NCBI GenBank assembly: GCA_902773925.1
Contig: CACYGI010000002.1
Span: 322,386-386,385 of the forward strand
DNA from: an uncultured Bacteroidia bacterium
GTDB taxonomy: Bacteria > Bacteroidota > Bacteroidia > Bacteroidales > UBA932
Length of the DNA stretch: 64,000 nt
Reading direction: 5' to 3'
The position numbers and the translations under genes were made by a program. The notes below the pieces were generated by a model that had not been told where the DNA came from, did not search any database, and saw nothing but the letters and a program-made list of their open reading frames with translations. Positions 1-9,396 of the stretch are shown here, one piece after another (within the stretch, counting starts at the first letter, position 1; every line of letters starts with the position of its first letter).

Positions 1-1987
1 CGAGGACACCGATCAGGTAGAAGTAACCACCATCACGAATCATATTGTGATTGCCGTAGAAGTCCATACCCGTATCATTGCGGAACTCGAGAGCAACGTG
101 AACCTTATCCTGATCAGTAGCCGGCGTATAGATACCGTCGGTCTGGGATGCTGCGCGGAAGTTATCAAATACGAGGGTGTAGTTAGACTGGGAAGTGCCG
201 GTTGCCGGAATCGGCTGTGCGTCTGAGCTGATAGCCTTATCGTAGATGAAACCATACTTGTAGTTGTCACCGTTCTTTGCAGGAAGGTGATCCCAGCCGA
301 TATGATCTGCCTGGCCGCCGATGATGATACCGGTAAGCTTGAAGCAACCATTAGTGACAGGAATCTTCTTGTCAGGCTCTTCGGTCGGATCAAGGGTAAC
401 ACCCTGCCATTCTTCCTGAACTGCGTGGTTGTTATCATAGATGTAACCAGGATCGGTAGTAGAGGATTTGAACTGGACCTTGGTTTCGAGCATAGCCACA
501 CCGTAGTTGATGTCATATGTCATAGCAACTGCGCGGGTTGATGCGGAAACCTGGGTACCGCTCCAGGAAGCATCCCAGCTGTTGTCGTCATCCCAGTTAG
601 CAACGCCGTTAGGATAATCGCTGGCCTTCTTGGAAGCATTGGACGTACGGACAGGGCTGTTTCCGAAATAGATCAACTCTGCAGGATAGTAGTAACTGCG
701 TGCATTGTAGGTATCGCCGACACCCGGCACGCCCATACCGCTGACATTGAACGTCTGCGGATAGTAGAACATCTTCTGAGTCTTGTTGAATGCAGTATGA
801 GTAGCACCGCGAGGCAGGTTGAAGTTGAACGGGAATTCGCTGAGATCATATGATGCAACGCTGTTAAGATCAGACTCGGTGGGCCAGACGGTAGCGTCAT
901 TAGGCTGATACGGGCGGGTAGCCTTCTCGGCCTCGCTCAGGAAAGCAGCCTTGACGGTTGTAAAATCCTGGAAAGTAACGTTGGTAACAGGACCGCCGGT
1001 GAACTCGTCGGATGCCGAGAAATACTTGCGGGTACGGGTATAAATCTCATTTGCAATGTACTTAGCCACTGTCTCAGCCTCGGAAATAGGTTCAGCGCAA
1101 CGGACTTCATTGAGCACGCAGAGGAGGTCGTGAGCGACACGGACCTGTGCTTCACCGGAACCAGCACGAAGTTCGCCTTCTGCTGAATTGATCGTGGTAA
1201 GCTGACGGTACAGTGCGCAGAGTTTGTCCTCGAGAGGATACCTTTCGTGAGTGGTCTCATACGGGCTGTAACCGCTGGCATCTACATAAGATTCCCAGTT
1301 GATAGCGCTTGTCGTAGTGACATCGAACTTGTACTTCGTAGCGACACCTGAAGGAGCCTGAGTAGCGGAGATAACGGTACCTGCAGGGAGCGTGGTGTTA
1401 AGCAGCATCGACTGGATACCTGCGAAGAGGTTCTCGACGATGATGAACTTCGAATACAGTTCGCTCGAGATACGGTGACCAATCTCGATGTTAGTAGTGG
1501 ATGTACTTACTTCGTAAGCATCGAGGTGACCGTAGCAGTCATAGAGATTGCTGTATCCGCCGTAAGCATCGCCGTAAGGTGCCTTACCGTAGAACAGCAG
1601 GACATTGGTCTTCAAAGGAAGGCTGAGCTCGAGAACACGGCGGCTGTTGCTTGCGCTCATAGAAGCGGGAGCGGCAACTGCTGCGAGGTCGAATACCTTA
1701 CCTGCAGTCTTATCAGTAGGAAGGATGCCCTTGTAGGCACTTGCTTCTTCTGCATAGGTAAAGAGCTTTGCATTCTCGATACCACGGAAGAGTGCGCTGG
1801 TAGTAGCCTATGCTGCACCGTCTGACATCTTGGTCTCAGAACGGGTAGCCACGTTGAACACGAAGTCTGCTACAACTTCGTTCTTGTCGGAATCAAAATT
1901 GGGATTCTGATCCACGGAGTCTTTCTGGCAAGAAAGAGCCCCGAAAAGAGCGAATGCGCTCAAAAACAAAATACTGGTTCTTTTCAT
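1..1987 (-). pseudogene. Mfa1-family fimbrillin lipoprotein, interrupted by in-frame TAG; runs off left edge
   Basis: The frame starts at ATG 1985-1987. Residues 1-19 are a lipoprotein signal peptide with a lipobox ending in Cys20 (GALSC). Next comes the N-terminal strand region of Mfa1-type fimbrillins (VVADFVFNVATRSETKMSD) and, past codon 60, ALFRGIENAKL, again typical. Codon 60 is TAG (1808-1810). The remaining 602 codons to the window edge contain no other stop, so the gene is intact apart from one base; CAG (Gln) is the simplest ancestor. Family knowledge: these are fimbrial shaft or tip subunits, exported as lipoproteins and polymerised on the cell surface. The DUF3575 gene lies 38 bp upstream on the same strand, a usual fimbrial neighbour. 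TAG terminates other genes here (at 5076-5078 and 37006-37008), which argues against recoding. A base-call error or a real null allele cannot be told apart from sequence alone. Confidence 0.8.
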
Positions 1988-2025
1988 AGAAAAAAGGTTA
2001 ATTGATATGGTTGTTTATATGTTGG

Positions 2026-3180
2026 TTACTGTTCATCATCGTTTATCAATCGGATAAGTGCTTCATATACCTTTCGGTCGGCGTCATATGCCGCGATGCT
2101 GTCAAGATTTGCGCGGGCCGCATCGGAACCTGCCTGAGCAGCACTGCCAAGCAATTTGAGAGCCTCATCAGCGGCAGCGGTGTCAGCGCGGTCGAGCGCC
2201 ACAAGATAAAGTGCGGCGCCATATATATTGGCAGCTTCGGCATCGGTCAGGGTAAGAGCGAGCAGACTCTCATCAGACTGGATCGCAGCTACAGCTTCGT
2301 CGTACCTCCGCTGCGAAATCATCGAAGCAATCTCGCCGTTAAACTTGAGGGCCGCATCGGTATCGCTCCCAACCACCCCGACCTGCACCGTCATCGGTAC
2401 GGGATGGGAGACCAGATCGCGCAGTGCGCGCTGCAAACTGGCGCGGGAGGAACGATCGCTGCGGCTGACAGGATTCCAGGCGATATTGACGCCGAGCTTG
2501 GGAACGAATGCAGCCCGGCGTTCGCTGCCGATCATCGTGCCGCAGTGCGGGCAGTCGAACCGGTCGTATGCCGCAAGTCCTGCGGAAATGCCTGCCTCGG
2601 CCTCGATGCGCCAGTGCTCTCCCAAAGCCCAGGAATAGCCCGCGAAGATACCTCCGGCCCAGTAAGAACCCTGCAGACGATAATTACGCACCTCGGGATA
2701 CAAGCCGAACGGGAAGTTGACCGAGCCCACGTTATAGTGAGTATAAATGAAATCAGTTCCCGCGAAGAAACCTTCATACACTCCGGCGGGCCACCAGCGG
2801 ACTTCGGGCACAATGGCAAAATTGCGCCAGTGGCGGTTCATACCGCTCTCATCCCAGTCCCACGGAGCCCAGCGGGGCCAGGGTTTGAGACCGAGATTTG
2901 CACCAACGGAAAAATACGATCCGACCTGTACTTCAAATCCGATATTGGGTTCGGAAGCGCCTAACCATAACAGATTTGTGCGCAAGGAAGGGTCGAAAGG
3001 CCGTTTTGCCTCAAGTGAATCTACCCTGCGCAAAAAATCGGACGTAAAACCGTAACTATTAGACACTTCCGGAAAAACCGGCGCACTCTGAGCAGGGACT
3101 TGACATAAAAACCCCGCAATCAGGCATACCACACATAAACACCTGATTTTCTGCTGCTTAATATGTTCTTTTCTCGTCAT
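2026..3180 (-). CDS. DUF3575-family fimbria-associated outer-membrane protein
   Basis: 384 residues from ATG 3180, chosen because it directly precedes a signal peptide (MTRKEHIKQQKIRCLC then a hydrophobic stretch to about residue 30); an ATG 33 bp upstream only adds a short tail. Residues about 45-215 look like the DUF3575 barrel region (SLRTNLLWLGASEPNIGFEV, then alternating aromatic strands). A CPHCG pair sits inside this half. The C-terminal third (about 260-384) is Ala-rich and helical, perhaps TPR-like. DUF3575 proteins are common beside Mfa1/FimA-type fimbrillin genes in Bacteroidales, and the next gene downstream is one. A role in fimbrial export or anchoring is inference from context. 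No convincing TAnnTTTG promoter is visible just upstream. Confidence 0.75.
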   Translation of the reverse strand: MTRKEHIKQQKIRCLCVVCLIAGFLCQVPAQSAPVFPEVSNSYGFTSDFLRRVDSLEAKRPFDPSLRTNLLWLGASEPNIGFEVQVGSYFSVGANLGLKPWPRWAPWDWDESGMNRHWRNFAIVPEVRWWPAGVYEGFFAGTDFIYTHYNVGSVNFPFGLYPEVRNYRLQGSYWAGGIFAGYSWALGEHWRIEAEAGISAGLAAYDRFDCPHCGTMIGSERRAAFVPKLGVNIAWNPVSRSDRSSRASLQRALRDLVSHPVPMTVQVGVVGSDTDAALKFNGEIASMISQRRYDEAVAAIQSDESLLALTLTDAEAANIYGAALYLVALDRADTAAADEALKLLGSAAQAGSDAARANLDSIAAYDADRKVYEALIRLINDDEQ

Positions 3181-3283
3181 TACTGTCATATAACAATATG
3201 TACGGAAAACCACGCGAAGTTACGAATTTATGTATGGAGTTGTCACTTTTTTTTCTTTAAATTTTTAATGTTGCCAGCACCTA

Positions 3284-3292
3284 CCCCCCCCC
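3284..3292. repeat. C9 homopolymer between divergent genes
   Basis: Nine consecutive C residues lie about 104 bp upstream of the fimbrial operon start (G9 on its coding strand) and 26 bp upstream of the -33 box of the DUF2207 promoter. The rest of the 3181-3356 gap is AT-rich with T-runs. Tracts this long can slip during replication; whether this one matters is unknown. Confidence 0.7.
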
Positions 3293-3317
3293 TCAGATTA
3301 TATTACAACGGCTTTTT

Positions 3318-3348
3318 TTTGATTTTTCAATAAAATTCGGTATATTTG
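3318..3348 (+). promoter_or_regulatory. Bacteroidota promoter for DUF2207 gene, almost no leader
   Basis: TTTG at 3318-3321, 19-bp spacer, TATATTTG at 3341-3348, a full match to the TTTG-N19-21-TAnnTTTG consensus. The -7 box ends only 8 nt before the ATG at 3357, so the predicted 5' leader is just a few nucleotides. Confidence 0.65.
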
Positions 3349-3356
3349 TAACAACT

Positions 3357-5078
3357 ATGAAAAAACTGGTTTTCAAAGCTTTCAGGCTGCTCCTTACAGC
3401 CTGGCTGATTACAATTTGTAACATTTCGGCAGCCCAGACATTCCGCGACGCCGAAATTGTAGTAACTCTCGGCAAAGACGGGACCGCCCAGGTCGTCCAG
3501 AACTGGGACATAAACATTTACAACGGTACCGAATACTACCTGCCCTTTGACAATCTCGGTCCGATGGACATCACCGACCTTATGGTCTATGAGGACGGCG
3601 AGGCCTTCATCAGTGAAGGAGACCGCTGGGACACCGACCGCACGAGAGCCCAGAAGACCGGCCGCTGCGGCATCGTGCGCAAAAAGGACGGCGTGGAGTT
3701 GTGCTGGGGCGTGGGCGAATACACCGACCATCACTGGACCATCTCCTATATCATACACAATCTGGTGATGAATATGGAGGAGTATGACGGAATGTACTTT
3801 ACGTTCCTCAACCCGGGCCTCAACTTCCCTCCCGAGCACATCCGCCTGACGATCGTCAACGATACCGGCGGCGAACCGTGGACGAGCGACAATGTCGGCA
3901 TCTGGGGCTTCCGCTACCACGGCACCATCAATCTTGAGGATGGAGCCATCGTAGCCGAATCCGACAGACCCTTCGGATACAACAGCGGCCTGACCATCCT
4001 CGCCCGCTTCGAGCCGGGACTGTTCGAGCCTGCGGCCAAACTTGGCAAGAGCTTCGCAAAAATCGAGAAGCAGGCCAAGAAAGGCAGCGACTACAAGGAA
4101 AATAAGCGCAGCTTCGAGGAGTGGGTCTTTATCATTGCCGGCATCGGCTTTGCCCTCTTTATCATAGGGCATATCATAGCCCTTATCGTAACGATCATCC
4201 TCAAGGCCCTTGGCTACAAGTACAACAAGGCGATGTTCGGCACGCATAAGATAACCGGCTGGTACCGCGACCTGCCGTTGGAAGGCAATATCTATGCTTC
4301 GGCCTACGCCTTCACCAAGGGCAACCGCTTCTTCTGGCAGACGGAGCACGAGAATAACATCATCGGAGCATTTTTCCTCAAGTGGATTCTGGAGGGCATC
4401 ATCAAAGTGCAGCCCATAGAGGGCAAGAAGCATAAAGTCAATCTCGATTTTACGAAAGATGCCAACTTTAAGGATGAAGTGGAGGCCCTGCTCTACAGCT
4501 ATGTGCAGGCAGCCAGCGGCACCAATAAGATCCTGGAGGCTGACGAGCTCGACCGCTGGGCGAGAAAGAATTACCTGAAGATCATCCGCTGGCCCGGCAA
4601 GGCCACCGACGCCGGATTGAAGTGGCTCAAGTCCAAAGGCATCCTCATCGGCCCGGAAAAGGCGACGGAGAGCGGCTGCGAAAAGATGCGCCACGTCATA
4701 GAGTTCCGCAATTACCTGTATGATTTCACCCTGCACAAGGAGCGCGGCGCGGTGGAAGTGGCTCTGTGGAAAGAATATCTGATCTACGCGCAACTCTTCG
4801 GCATCGCGGAAAAGGTCGCCAGGCAGTTTGAATCGCTTTATCCGGATCAATTCAAGGACTTCTCACAGACAACCGGAATTGATCCATATCTGATGCAGAG
4901 CGTCATCATCGCAACCAACAGCGTCTCGGCAAAGGCCATTTCACGCGCACAGGCCGAGAAGTCCTATCAGGAGGCAGCAGCCCGCGAAAGCAAGCGCTCG
5001 AGCGGTGGCGGCGGATTCAGCTCCTTCGGCGGTGGCGGCGGCAGTTTCGGCGGCAGCTTCGGCGGCGGCACAAGATAG
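3357..5078 (+). CDS. DUF2207 membrane protein with Gly-rich tail
   Basis: 573 residues. A signal peptide (about 1-26, ending SAAQ) is followed by the extracytoplasmic DUF2207 beta-rich domain (about 27-230), one hydrophobic segment at about 257-285 (WVFIIAGIGFALFIIGHI), and a cytoplasmic or juxtamembrane half containing the family's conserved LWKEYLIYAQLFGIAEKV near residue 470. The last about 30 residues are a Gly/Ser/Phe tail (GGGGFSSFGGGGGSFGG), which is usual for this family. The molecular function of DUF2207 proteins is not established. The start is fixed by the promoter lying directly upstream. galE follows after 27 bp on the same strand, so the two may be co-transcribed. Confidence 0.85.
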   Translation: MKKLVFKAFRLLLTAWLITICNISAAQTFRDAEIVVTLGKDGTAQVVQNWDINIYNGTEYYLPFDNLGPMDITDLMVYEDGEAFISEGDRWDTDRTRAQKTGRCGIVRKKDGVELCWGVGEYTDHHWTISYIIHNLVMNMEEYDGMYFTFLNPGLNFPPEHIRLTIVNDTGGEPWTSDNVGIWGFRYHGTINLEDGAIVAESDRPFGYNSGLTILARFEPGLFEPAAKLGKSFAKIEKQAKKGSDYKENKRSFEEWVFIIAGIGFALFIIGHIIALIVTIILKALGYKYNKAMFGTHKITGWYRDLPLEGNIYASAYAFTKGNRFFWQTEHENNIIGAFFLKWILEGIIKVQPIEGKKHKVNLDFTKDANFKDEVEALLYSYVQAASGTNKILEADELDRWARKNYLKIIRWPGKATDAGLKWLKSKGILIGPEKATESGCEKMRHVIEFRNYLYDFTLHKERGAVEVALWKEYLIYAQLFGIAEKVARQFESLYPDQFKDFSQTTGIDPYLMQSVIIATNSVSAKAISRAQAEKSYQEAAARESKRSSGGGGFSSFGGGGGSFGGSFGGGTR

Positions 5079-5105
5079 ACGATAACTATTATTATAAAAT
5101 AGGAT

Positions 5106-6134
5106 ATGAGCGAAAAGAAATGCGTCCTTGTCTCCGGCGGCGCGGGATATATAGGCAGCCACGTAACGGTCGAACTGCTCTCGGCCGGTTATGAGGTGGT
5201 CGTAGCCGACAATTTCTCCAACTGTGACCGCACCAACTACGAAGGCGTCTGCGCCATTACCGGGCAGCGGCCGCCTCTGGAGGAGATCGATTGCTGCGAC
5301 GCAAAAGCAGTCGAGGGACTTTTCTCGCGGCACAAAATAGATGCTGCGATTCATTTCGCGGCATTCAAGGCAGTCGGCGAATCCGTCGAGGAGCCGCTGC
5401 TCTACTACCGCAACAACCTTACTTCATTTATCAATATCCTGCAGGCTTTCGCCAATCGCGGCGGCGGCAACGTGCTCTTTTCGTCCTCGGCGACGGTATA
5501 TGGCGAGCCGGACGAGACGCCCGTGACGGAGCAGTCTCCGCGCAAACCTGCCACTTCGCCTTACGGCAATACGAAGCAGATCTGCGAGGATATCCTGCGC
5601 GATACGGTCAGTGCCTGCGCAGGCCTGCGAGGCATCGCACTGCGATATTTCAATCCCATCGGCGCGCACCCCTCGGCTCTCATCGGGGAGCTGCCGCGCG
5701 GCATTCCCAACAATCTCGTGCCCTTTATCACGCAGACCGCCGCAGGCGTCCGCGAAGTGCTGAGCATTTTCGGCAATGACTACCCCACTCCCGACGGCAC
5801 CTGCCTGCGCGATTATATTGACGTAGTGGATCTTGCACGGGCCCATACCTGCGCCGTGACGCGAATGTTCGAGGGCCGGATGCGTGAGGATTATGAGATC
5901 TTCAATGTCGGCACGGGCCGCCCGCTTTCGGTGCTCGAGCTCGTCCGTGCTTTCGAGAAAGTCAACGGCCTGAAGCTCAATTACCGTTTTGCGCCTCGCC
6001 GCGCCGGGGATGTGACAGCTGTATGGGCAGATCCTTCCCTCGCCAACAGGGAGCTGGGCTGGAAGGCCACACGAAGCGTCGAGGAGACACTTTCTTCGGC
6101 CTGGGCGTGGGAAAAACACATCAGAGGTATTTGA
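5106..6134 (+). CDS. galE: UDP-glucose 4-epimerase
   Basis: 342 residues, the usual GalE length. This short-chain dehydrogenase-fold enzyme interconverts UDP-glucose and UDP-galactose in the cytoplasm using bound NAD, supplying galactose for surface glycans. The NAD-binding GGAGYIGSH is at 11-19, the catalytic Ser lies in FSSSATVYG (about 125-133), and the YxxxK pair is Tyr153/Lys157 in SPYGNTK. RYFNPIGAHPS and the C-terminal GWKATRSVEE helix are also typical. It follows the DUF2207 gene by 27 bp. Confidence 0.97.
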   Translation: MSEKKCVLVSGGAGYIGSHVTVELLSAGYEVVVADNFSNCDRTNYEGVCAITGQRPPLEEIDCCDAKAVEGLFSRHKIDAAIHFAAFKAVGESVEEPLLYYRNNLTSFINILQAFANRGGGNVLFSSSATVYGEPDETPVTEQSPRKPATSPYGNTKQICEDILRDTVSACAGLRGIALRYFNPIGAHPSALIGELPRGIPNNLVPFITQTAAGVREVLSIFGNDYPTPDGTCLRDYIDVVDLARAHTCAVTRMFEGRMREDYEIFNVGTGRPLSVLELVRAFEKVNGLKLNYRFAPRRAGDVTAVWADPSLANRELGWKATRSVEETLSSAWAWEKHIRGI

Positions 6135-6149
6135 TTTAAAAATATTTAT

Positions 6150-6157
6150 TACCTTTG
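6150..6157 (+). promoter_or_regulatory. -7 box (TACCTTTG) for the Cys-rich lipoprotein
   Basis: TACCTTTG at 6150-6157 matches TAnnTTTG. The nearest upstream TTTG (6130-6133) is 16 bp away, shorter than the usual 19-21, so the -33 part is uncertain. Predicted leader about 35 nt. Confidence 0.5.
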
Positions 6158-6198
6158 CCGGACTTTTAGGGAACACTAATAACTTAATTTATACTAAA

Positions 6199-6447
6199 AT
6201 GAAAAAGATTACTGTTTTTGCTGTAATGGTTTGCCTTGCAATGTTCGCTGTATCTTGCAAGAGCCAGCCGAAGGCTGAAGAGCCCGCGTGCGAGTGCTGC
6301 GGCGAGAAGGCTGAGTGCAAGGGCGACTGCGAAGGTTGCGAGGCTTGCGATCAGAACAAGGCTGTCGAGGTTATCGATGCAGCTGTCGAGCACGTTGAGA
6401 ACGCTATCGAGAACGCAGCTGAGGTCGCTAAGGAAGCTGTCAAATAA
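6199..6447 (+). CDS. small Cys-cluster lipoprotein with C-terminal helix
   Basis: 82 residues. Lipoprotein signal peptide with lipobox FAVSC, acylated Cys20. The mature protein has seven further Cys within residues 31-50 (31, 33, 34, 40, 44, 47, 50) set among Glu, Lys and Gly, then an uninterrupted helix-forming segment (about 54-82) rich in Ala, Val and Glu. I do not recognise a named family. The Cys spacing suggests metal binding or disulfides; the helix could form a coiled coil. The gene is monocistronic, with its own -7 box and a strong terminator, and Ala codons are mostly GCT/GCA, which may reflect high expression. A function in metal buffering at the envelope is inference only. Confidence 0.85.
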   Translation: MKKITVFAVMVCLAMFAVSCKSQPKAEEPACECCGEKAECKGDCEGCEACDQNKAVEVIDAAVEHVENAIENAAEVAKEAVK

Positions 6448-6466
6448 TTTGACCCTCCAGCAACGA

Positions 6467-6497
6467 AAAGCCCGCCTCCACCGGAGACGGGTTTTTT
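6467..6497 (+). terminator. intrinsic terminator after the Cys-rich lipoprotein
   Basis: Stem CCCG-C-CTCC / GGAG-A-CGGG (6471-6479 with 6483-6491) has one C/A mismatch and a 3-nt loop, preceded by AAAAG and followed by TTTTTT at 6492-6497. Confidence 0.85.
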
Positions 6498-6539
6498 ATT
6501 TCAGATAAACGCTTCCTGCTACGCGCCTTCGCGCCTCGA

Positions 6540-6583
6540 AGTTATACTTTTGCACGCCCTTCGGCTTTGCAAATAGTATAACT
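6540..6583. repeat. imperfect inverted repeat with -7-like arm between convergent genes
   Basis: Left arm GTTATACTTTTGCA (6541-6554) pairs with TGCAAATAGTATAAC (6568-6582) with one bulged base; the loop is 13 nt. The left arm contains TACTTTTG, a match to the -7 consensus. It lies in the 178-bp gap between the lipoprotein gene and hisS, downstream of the terminator. It has no T-run and is not an obvious terminator. Confidence 0.7.
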
Positions 6584-6625
6584 ATCTCGGCTCCACCAGG
6601 CTCCGCGCAGAAATATTAGCAGAAA

Positions 6626-8008
6626 TTACCAGTCGAGCGCGCCGATGGCGTTGGCGGGTAGTTTGCGCTGTTCGCCGGAGGTGAGGTTTTTGATGCTGAC
6701 GGTGCGTTCGCGCACTTCGTCCTCGCCGATGATGGCCAGGTAGCGGATGCCCTTGCGGTCAGCGTAGTCAAACTGCTTTTTGAGCTTGCTCTTGTCGGGA
6801 TATATCTCGACACGCACCCCGCGCGAACGAAGCTGTGCTGCCAGAGGAACGGCAAAAGCCGCCTCCGCATCTCCCATATTGGTAAAGAGGATATCCGCCG
6901 TGCCGGTAACATCCTTCGGGAAAAGGTCGAGTCCCGCGAGCACATCGTAGATGCGGTCTGCGCCGAATGAAATACCCACGCCAGACATATCCGGAAGGCC
7001 GAAAATACCGGTCAGATTGTCGTAACGGCCACCGCCGCAGATGCTGCCGATAGCAAAATCCAGGGCCTTCACCTCGAAGATTGCACCCGTATAATAATTG
7101 AGTCCGCGGGCCAGCGAAAGATCCAGCTCAACCGTAGAGCGGATCCCGGCTTTTTCGACGAGCGAGAACAGCGTACTGACCTCTTCCAGACCGAGAAGAC
7201 CGACCTCCGATCCGGCGAGCACCTCGCGCATACGGGCGATCTTGGAAGCCGTATCGCCTTCGAGCAGCAGCACCGGCTCGATCACGCCTATAGCCTTATC
7301 GTCCAGACCCTTCTCGCGAAGCTCCTCCTTGACGGCATCCAGGCCTATCTTGTCGATCTTGTCGATAGCCACCGTGATGTCAATCAACTTGTCCGGTGCG
7401 CCGCAGACCTCCGCCAGACCGGAGAGAATCTTGCGGTTGTTGATCTTGACGCATACCCGGATACCAAGGCGCGAGAAGACTTCGTCCACGATCTGGACCA
7501 GCTCCAGCTCATTGAGCAGGGAGCGGGTACCGATGACATCCACGTCACACTGATAAAACTCGCGGTAGCGGCCCTTCTGGGGACGGTCGGCACGCCAGAC
7601 GGGCTGTATCTGATAACGCTTGAAGGGGAATGAAATCTCATTCTGATGCTGCACCACGAAACGCGCAAAAGGCACCGTAAGGTCATACCTGAGGCCCTTC
7701 TCGCAGACCTTGAGCGAAAGAGCGTTGCTGTTGATGCGACGGCCGTCTTCGGTCTCGCTCTCGAAAGCTTCGAAATCGATCCCCGAAAACGCATCGCCGG
7801 AATTGAGCACCTTGAAAAGCAACTTGTCACCCTCCTCGCCATACTTGCCGAGCAGAGTCGAAAGCTGTTCGATCGACGGAGTCTCGATACACTGGTAGCC
7901 ATAAAGCTCAAACACGCTGCGGACCGTACTGAAAATGTAATTGCGACCCCGCATCTCGACGGGACCGAAATCCCTCGTACCCTTGGGAATGGACGGTTTC
8001 TGTGCCAT
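6626..8008 (-). CDS. hisS: histidyl-tRNA synthetase
   Basis: 460 residues, a class II aminoacyl-tRNA synthetase that charges tRNA-His. The N-terminal GTRDF (10-14), motif 2 with [14 protein letters not shown] (about 142-155), the His-specific [13 protein letters not shown] and motif 3-like [11 protein letters not shown] are all present, followed by the C-terminal anticodon-binding domain ([16 protein letters not shown]). It starts 5 bp after the stop of the flavoprotein gene upstream, so it is probably the last gene of the minus-strand unit that begins with the TonB receptor. Downstream lies the inverted repeat rather than a clear terminator. Confidence 0.97.
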   Translation of the reverse strand: MAQKPSIPKGTRDFGPVEMRGRNYIFSTVRSVFELYGYQCIETPSIEQLSTLLGKYGEEGDKLLFKVLNSGDAFSGIDFEAFESETEDGRRINSNALSLKVCEKGLRYDLTVPFARFVVQHQNEISFPFKRYQIQPVWRADRPQKGRYREFYQCDVDVIGTRSLLNELELVQIVDEVFSRLGIRVCVKINNRKILSGLAEVCGAPDKLIDITVAIDKIDKIGLDAVKEELREKGLDDKAIGVIEPVLLLEGDTASKIARMREVLAGSEVGLLGLEEVSTLFSLVEKAGIRSTVELDLSLARGLNYYTGAIFEVKALDFAIGSICGGGRYDNLTGIFGLPDMSGVGISFGADRIYDVLAGLDLFPKDVTGTADILFTNMGDAEAAFAVPLAAQLRSRGVRVEIYPDKSKLKKQFDYADRKGIRYLAIIGEDEVRERTVSIKNLTSGEQRKLPANAIGALDW

Positions 8009-8013
8009 ATCTG

Positions 8014-9396
8014 TTATCTGTTCAAATAATCATCAATCGCGCGGGCTGCCCTGCGGCCGGCGCCCATCGCCAAAATAACTGTTGCCGCGCCGCTGACGGC
8101 ATCTCCGCCAGAAAAGACTCCTTCACGGGTAGTGGCGCCCTCTTCGCTGGCCGTGATACACCCGCGGCGGTCAGTTTGCAGACCGGGCGTCGTGCTGGAG
8201 ATCAATGGATTGGGCGAAGTGCCCAGAGCCATAATGACCGTGTCGGCTTCTATCTCGAACTCACTCCCCGCGACAGGGACCGGACTGCGGCGACCGCTCT
8301 CATCCGGCTCGCCCAGCTCCATCCGGATGCAGCGCAGGGCACGGACGGCGCCCTTGCCGTCATCCAGGATCGCGACGGGATTGGTCAGCATACGGAAAGT
8401 GATACCCTCCTCTATGGCGTGATGCACCTCCTCGGCGCGCGCCGGAAGCTCTTTCTCCGTACGGCGATAGACAATGCTCACCTCAGCCCCCAGACGCAGG
8501 GCCGTGCGGGCTGCATCCATCGCCACGTTGCCTCCGCCGACGACCGCCACGTGACGGCCACGGCAGATAGGCGTATCGCTCTGAGGCGAAAATGCCCCCA
8601 TCAGATTGCTGCGGGTAAGGTATTCATTGGCGGAGAAAACCCCGTTGAGATTCTCTCCCTCGATGCCCATAAACTTCGGCAGACCGGCCCCGGAGCCGAC
8701 GAAAACAGCCGAGAAGCCCTCTTTGCCGAGCAGATCGTCAATGGTCAGGGTGCGGCCGATGACGACATTGGTCTCGATCTTCACGCCAAGTGCACGGACC
8801 GCATCTATCTCGCGTGCCACGACGCGCTCCTTGGGCAGACGGAACTCCGGGATACCGTAGCTCAGCACTCCGCCGGCCTTGTGAAGCATCTCGAAGATGG
8901 TCACCTCATATCCCATTCGCGCAAGGTCGCTCGCACAGGTCAGGCCTGCCGGCCCGCTGCCGACTACTGCGACGCGACGGCCGTTGGAAGGCTTGACTTC
9001 CACCTTCGGACCACCGTGCGCGTGGCTCCAGTCGGCCACGAAACGCTCCAACTTGCCGATTGCGACCGGCTCGCCCTTGACCCCGAGGATGCACTGACCC
9101 TCGCACTGCGTCTCCTGCGGGCAGACGCGTCCGCAAACAGCAGGCAGCGACGTATCCTCCGCGAGAATGGCTGCGGCCGCGGCGAAATCGCCGGCCTTCA
9201 CCCGTTCGATAAATCTGGGTATCTGAACCCGCACGGGGCAATGGCCCACGCAGCGGGGATTTTTGCAATTGAGACAGCGGGAAGCCTCTGCAACAGCCTC
9301 CTGCTCATTGTATCCGTAGCATACTTCCTCGAAATTGGAAGCCCGCACCTTGGGATCCTGTTCCCTGACGGGAATACGCTTCATACGGTCCATCAT
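8014..9396 (-). CDS. NADPH-dependent glutamate synthase-type flavoprotein (NfnB/GltD-like)
   Basis: 460 residues from ATG 9396, chosen because it forms an ATGA overlap with the stop of the upstream partner; an in-frame ATG at 9414 is also possible. An N-terminal double Fe-S domain ([11 protein letters not shown] and [15 protein letters not shown]) precedes an FAD-binding Rossmann fold ([19 protein letters not shown]) and an NADPH-binding fold ([12 protein letters not shown]). Such proteins occur as the GltD small subunit, as stand-alone glutamate synthases, or as NfnB of the NADH-dependent ferredoxin:NADP+ oxidoreductase. The directly coupled FAD/2Fe-2S partner upstream favours the NfnAB or sulfide-dehydrogenase-like type, balancing ferredoxin, NADH and NADPH pools in an anaerobe. 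The exact activity cannot be fixed from sequence. Confidence 0.88.
   Translation of the reverse strand: MMDRMKRIPVREQDPKVRASNFEEVCYGYNEQEAVAEASRCLNCKNPRCVGHCPVRVQIPRFIERVKAGDFAAAAAILAEDTSLPAVCGRVCPQETQCEGQCILGVKGEPVAIGKLERFVADWSHAHGGPKVEVKPSNGRRVAVVGSGPAGLTCASDLARMGYEVTIFEMLHKAGGVLSYGIPEFRLPKERVVAREIDAVRALGVKIETNVVIGRTLTIDDLLGKEGFSAVFVGSGAGLPKFMGIEGENLNGVFSANEYLTRSNLMGAFSPQSDTPICRGRHVAVVGGGNVAMDAARTALRLGAEVSIVYRRTEKELPARAEEVHHAIEEGITFRMLTNPVAILDDGKGAVRALRCIRMELGEPDESGRRSPVPVAGSEFEIEADTVIMALGTSPNPLISSTTPGLQTDRRGCITASEEGATTREGVFSGGDAVSGAATVILAMGAGRRAARAIDDYLNR

Noticed and set aside
1808..1810. TAG recoded as an amino acid in this genome
   Set aside because: Other genes here end in TAG (for example 5076-5078, 37006-37008 and 61766-61768) at positions where homologues end.
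3327..4850. Long antisense reading frame (about 507 codons) opposite the DUF2207 gene
   Set aside because: It mirrors a well-supported gene, has no start signal or recognisable protein, and arises from the GC-rich codon pattern.
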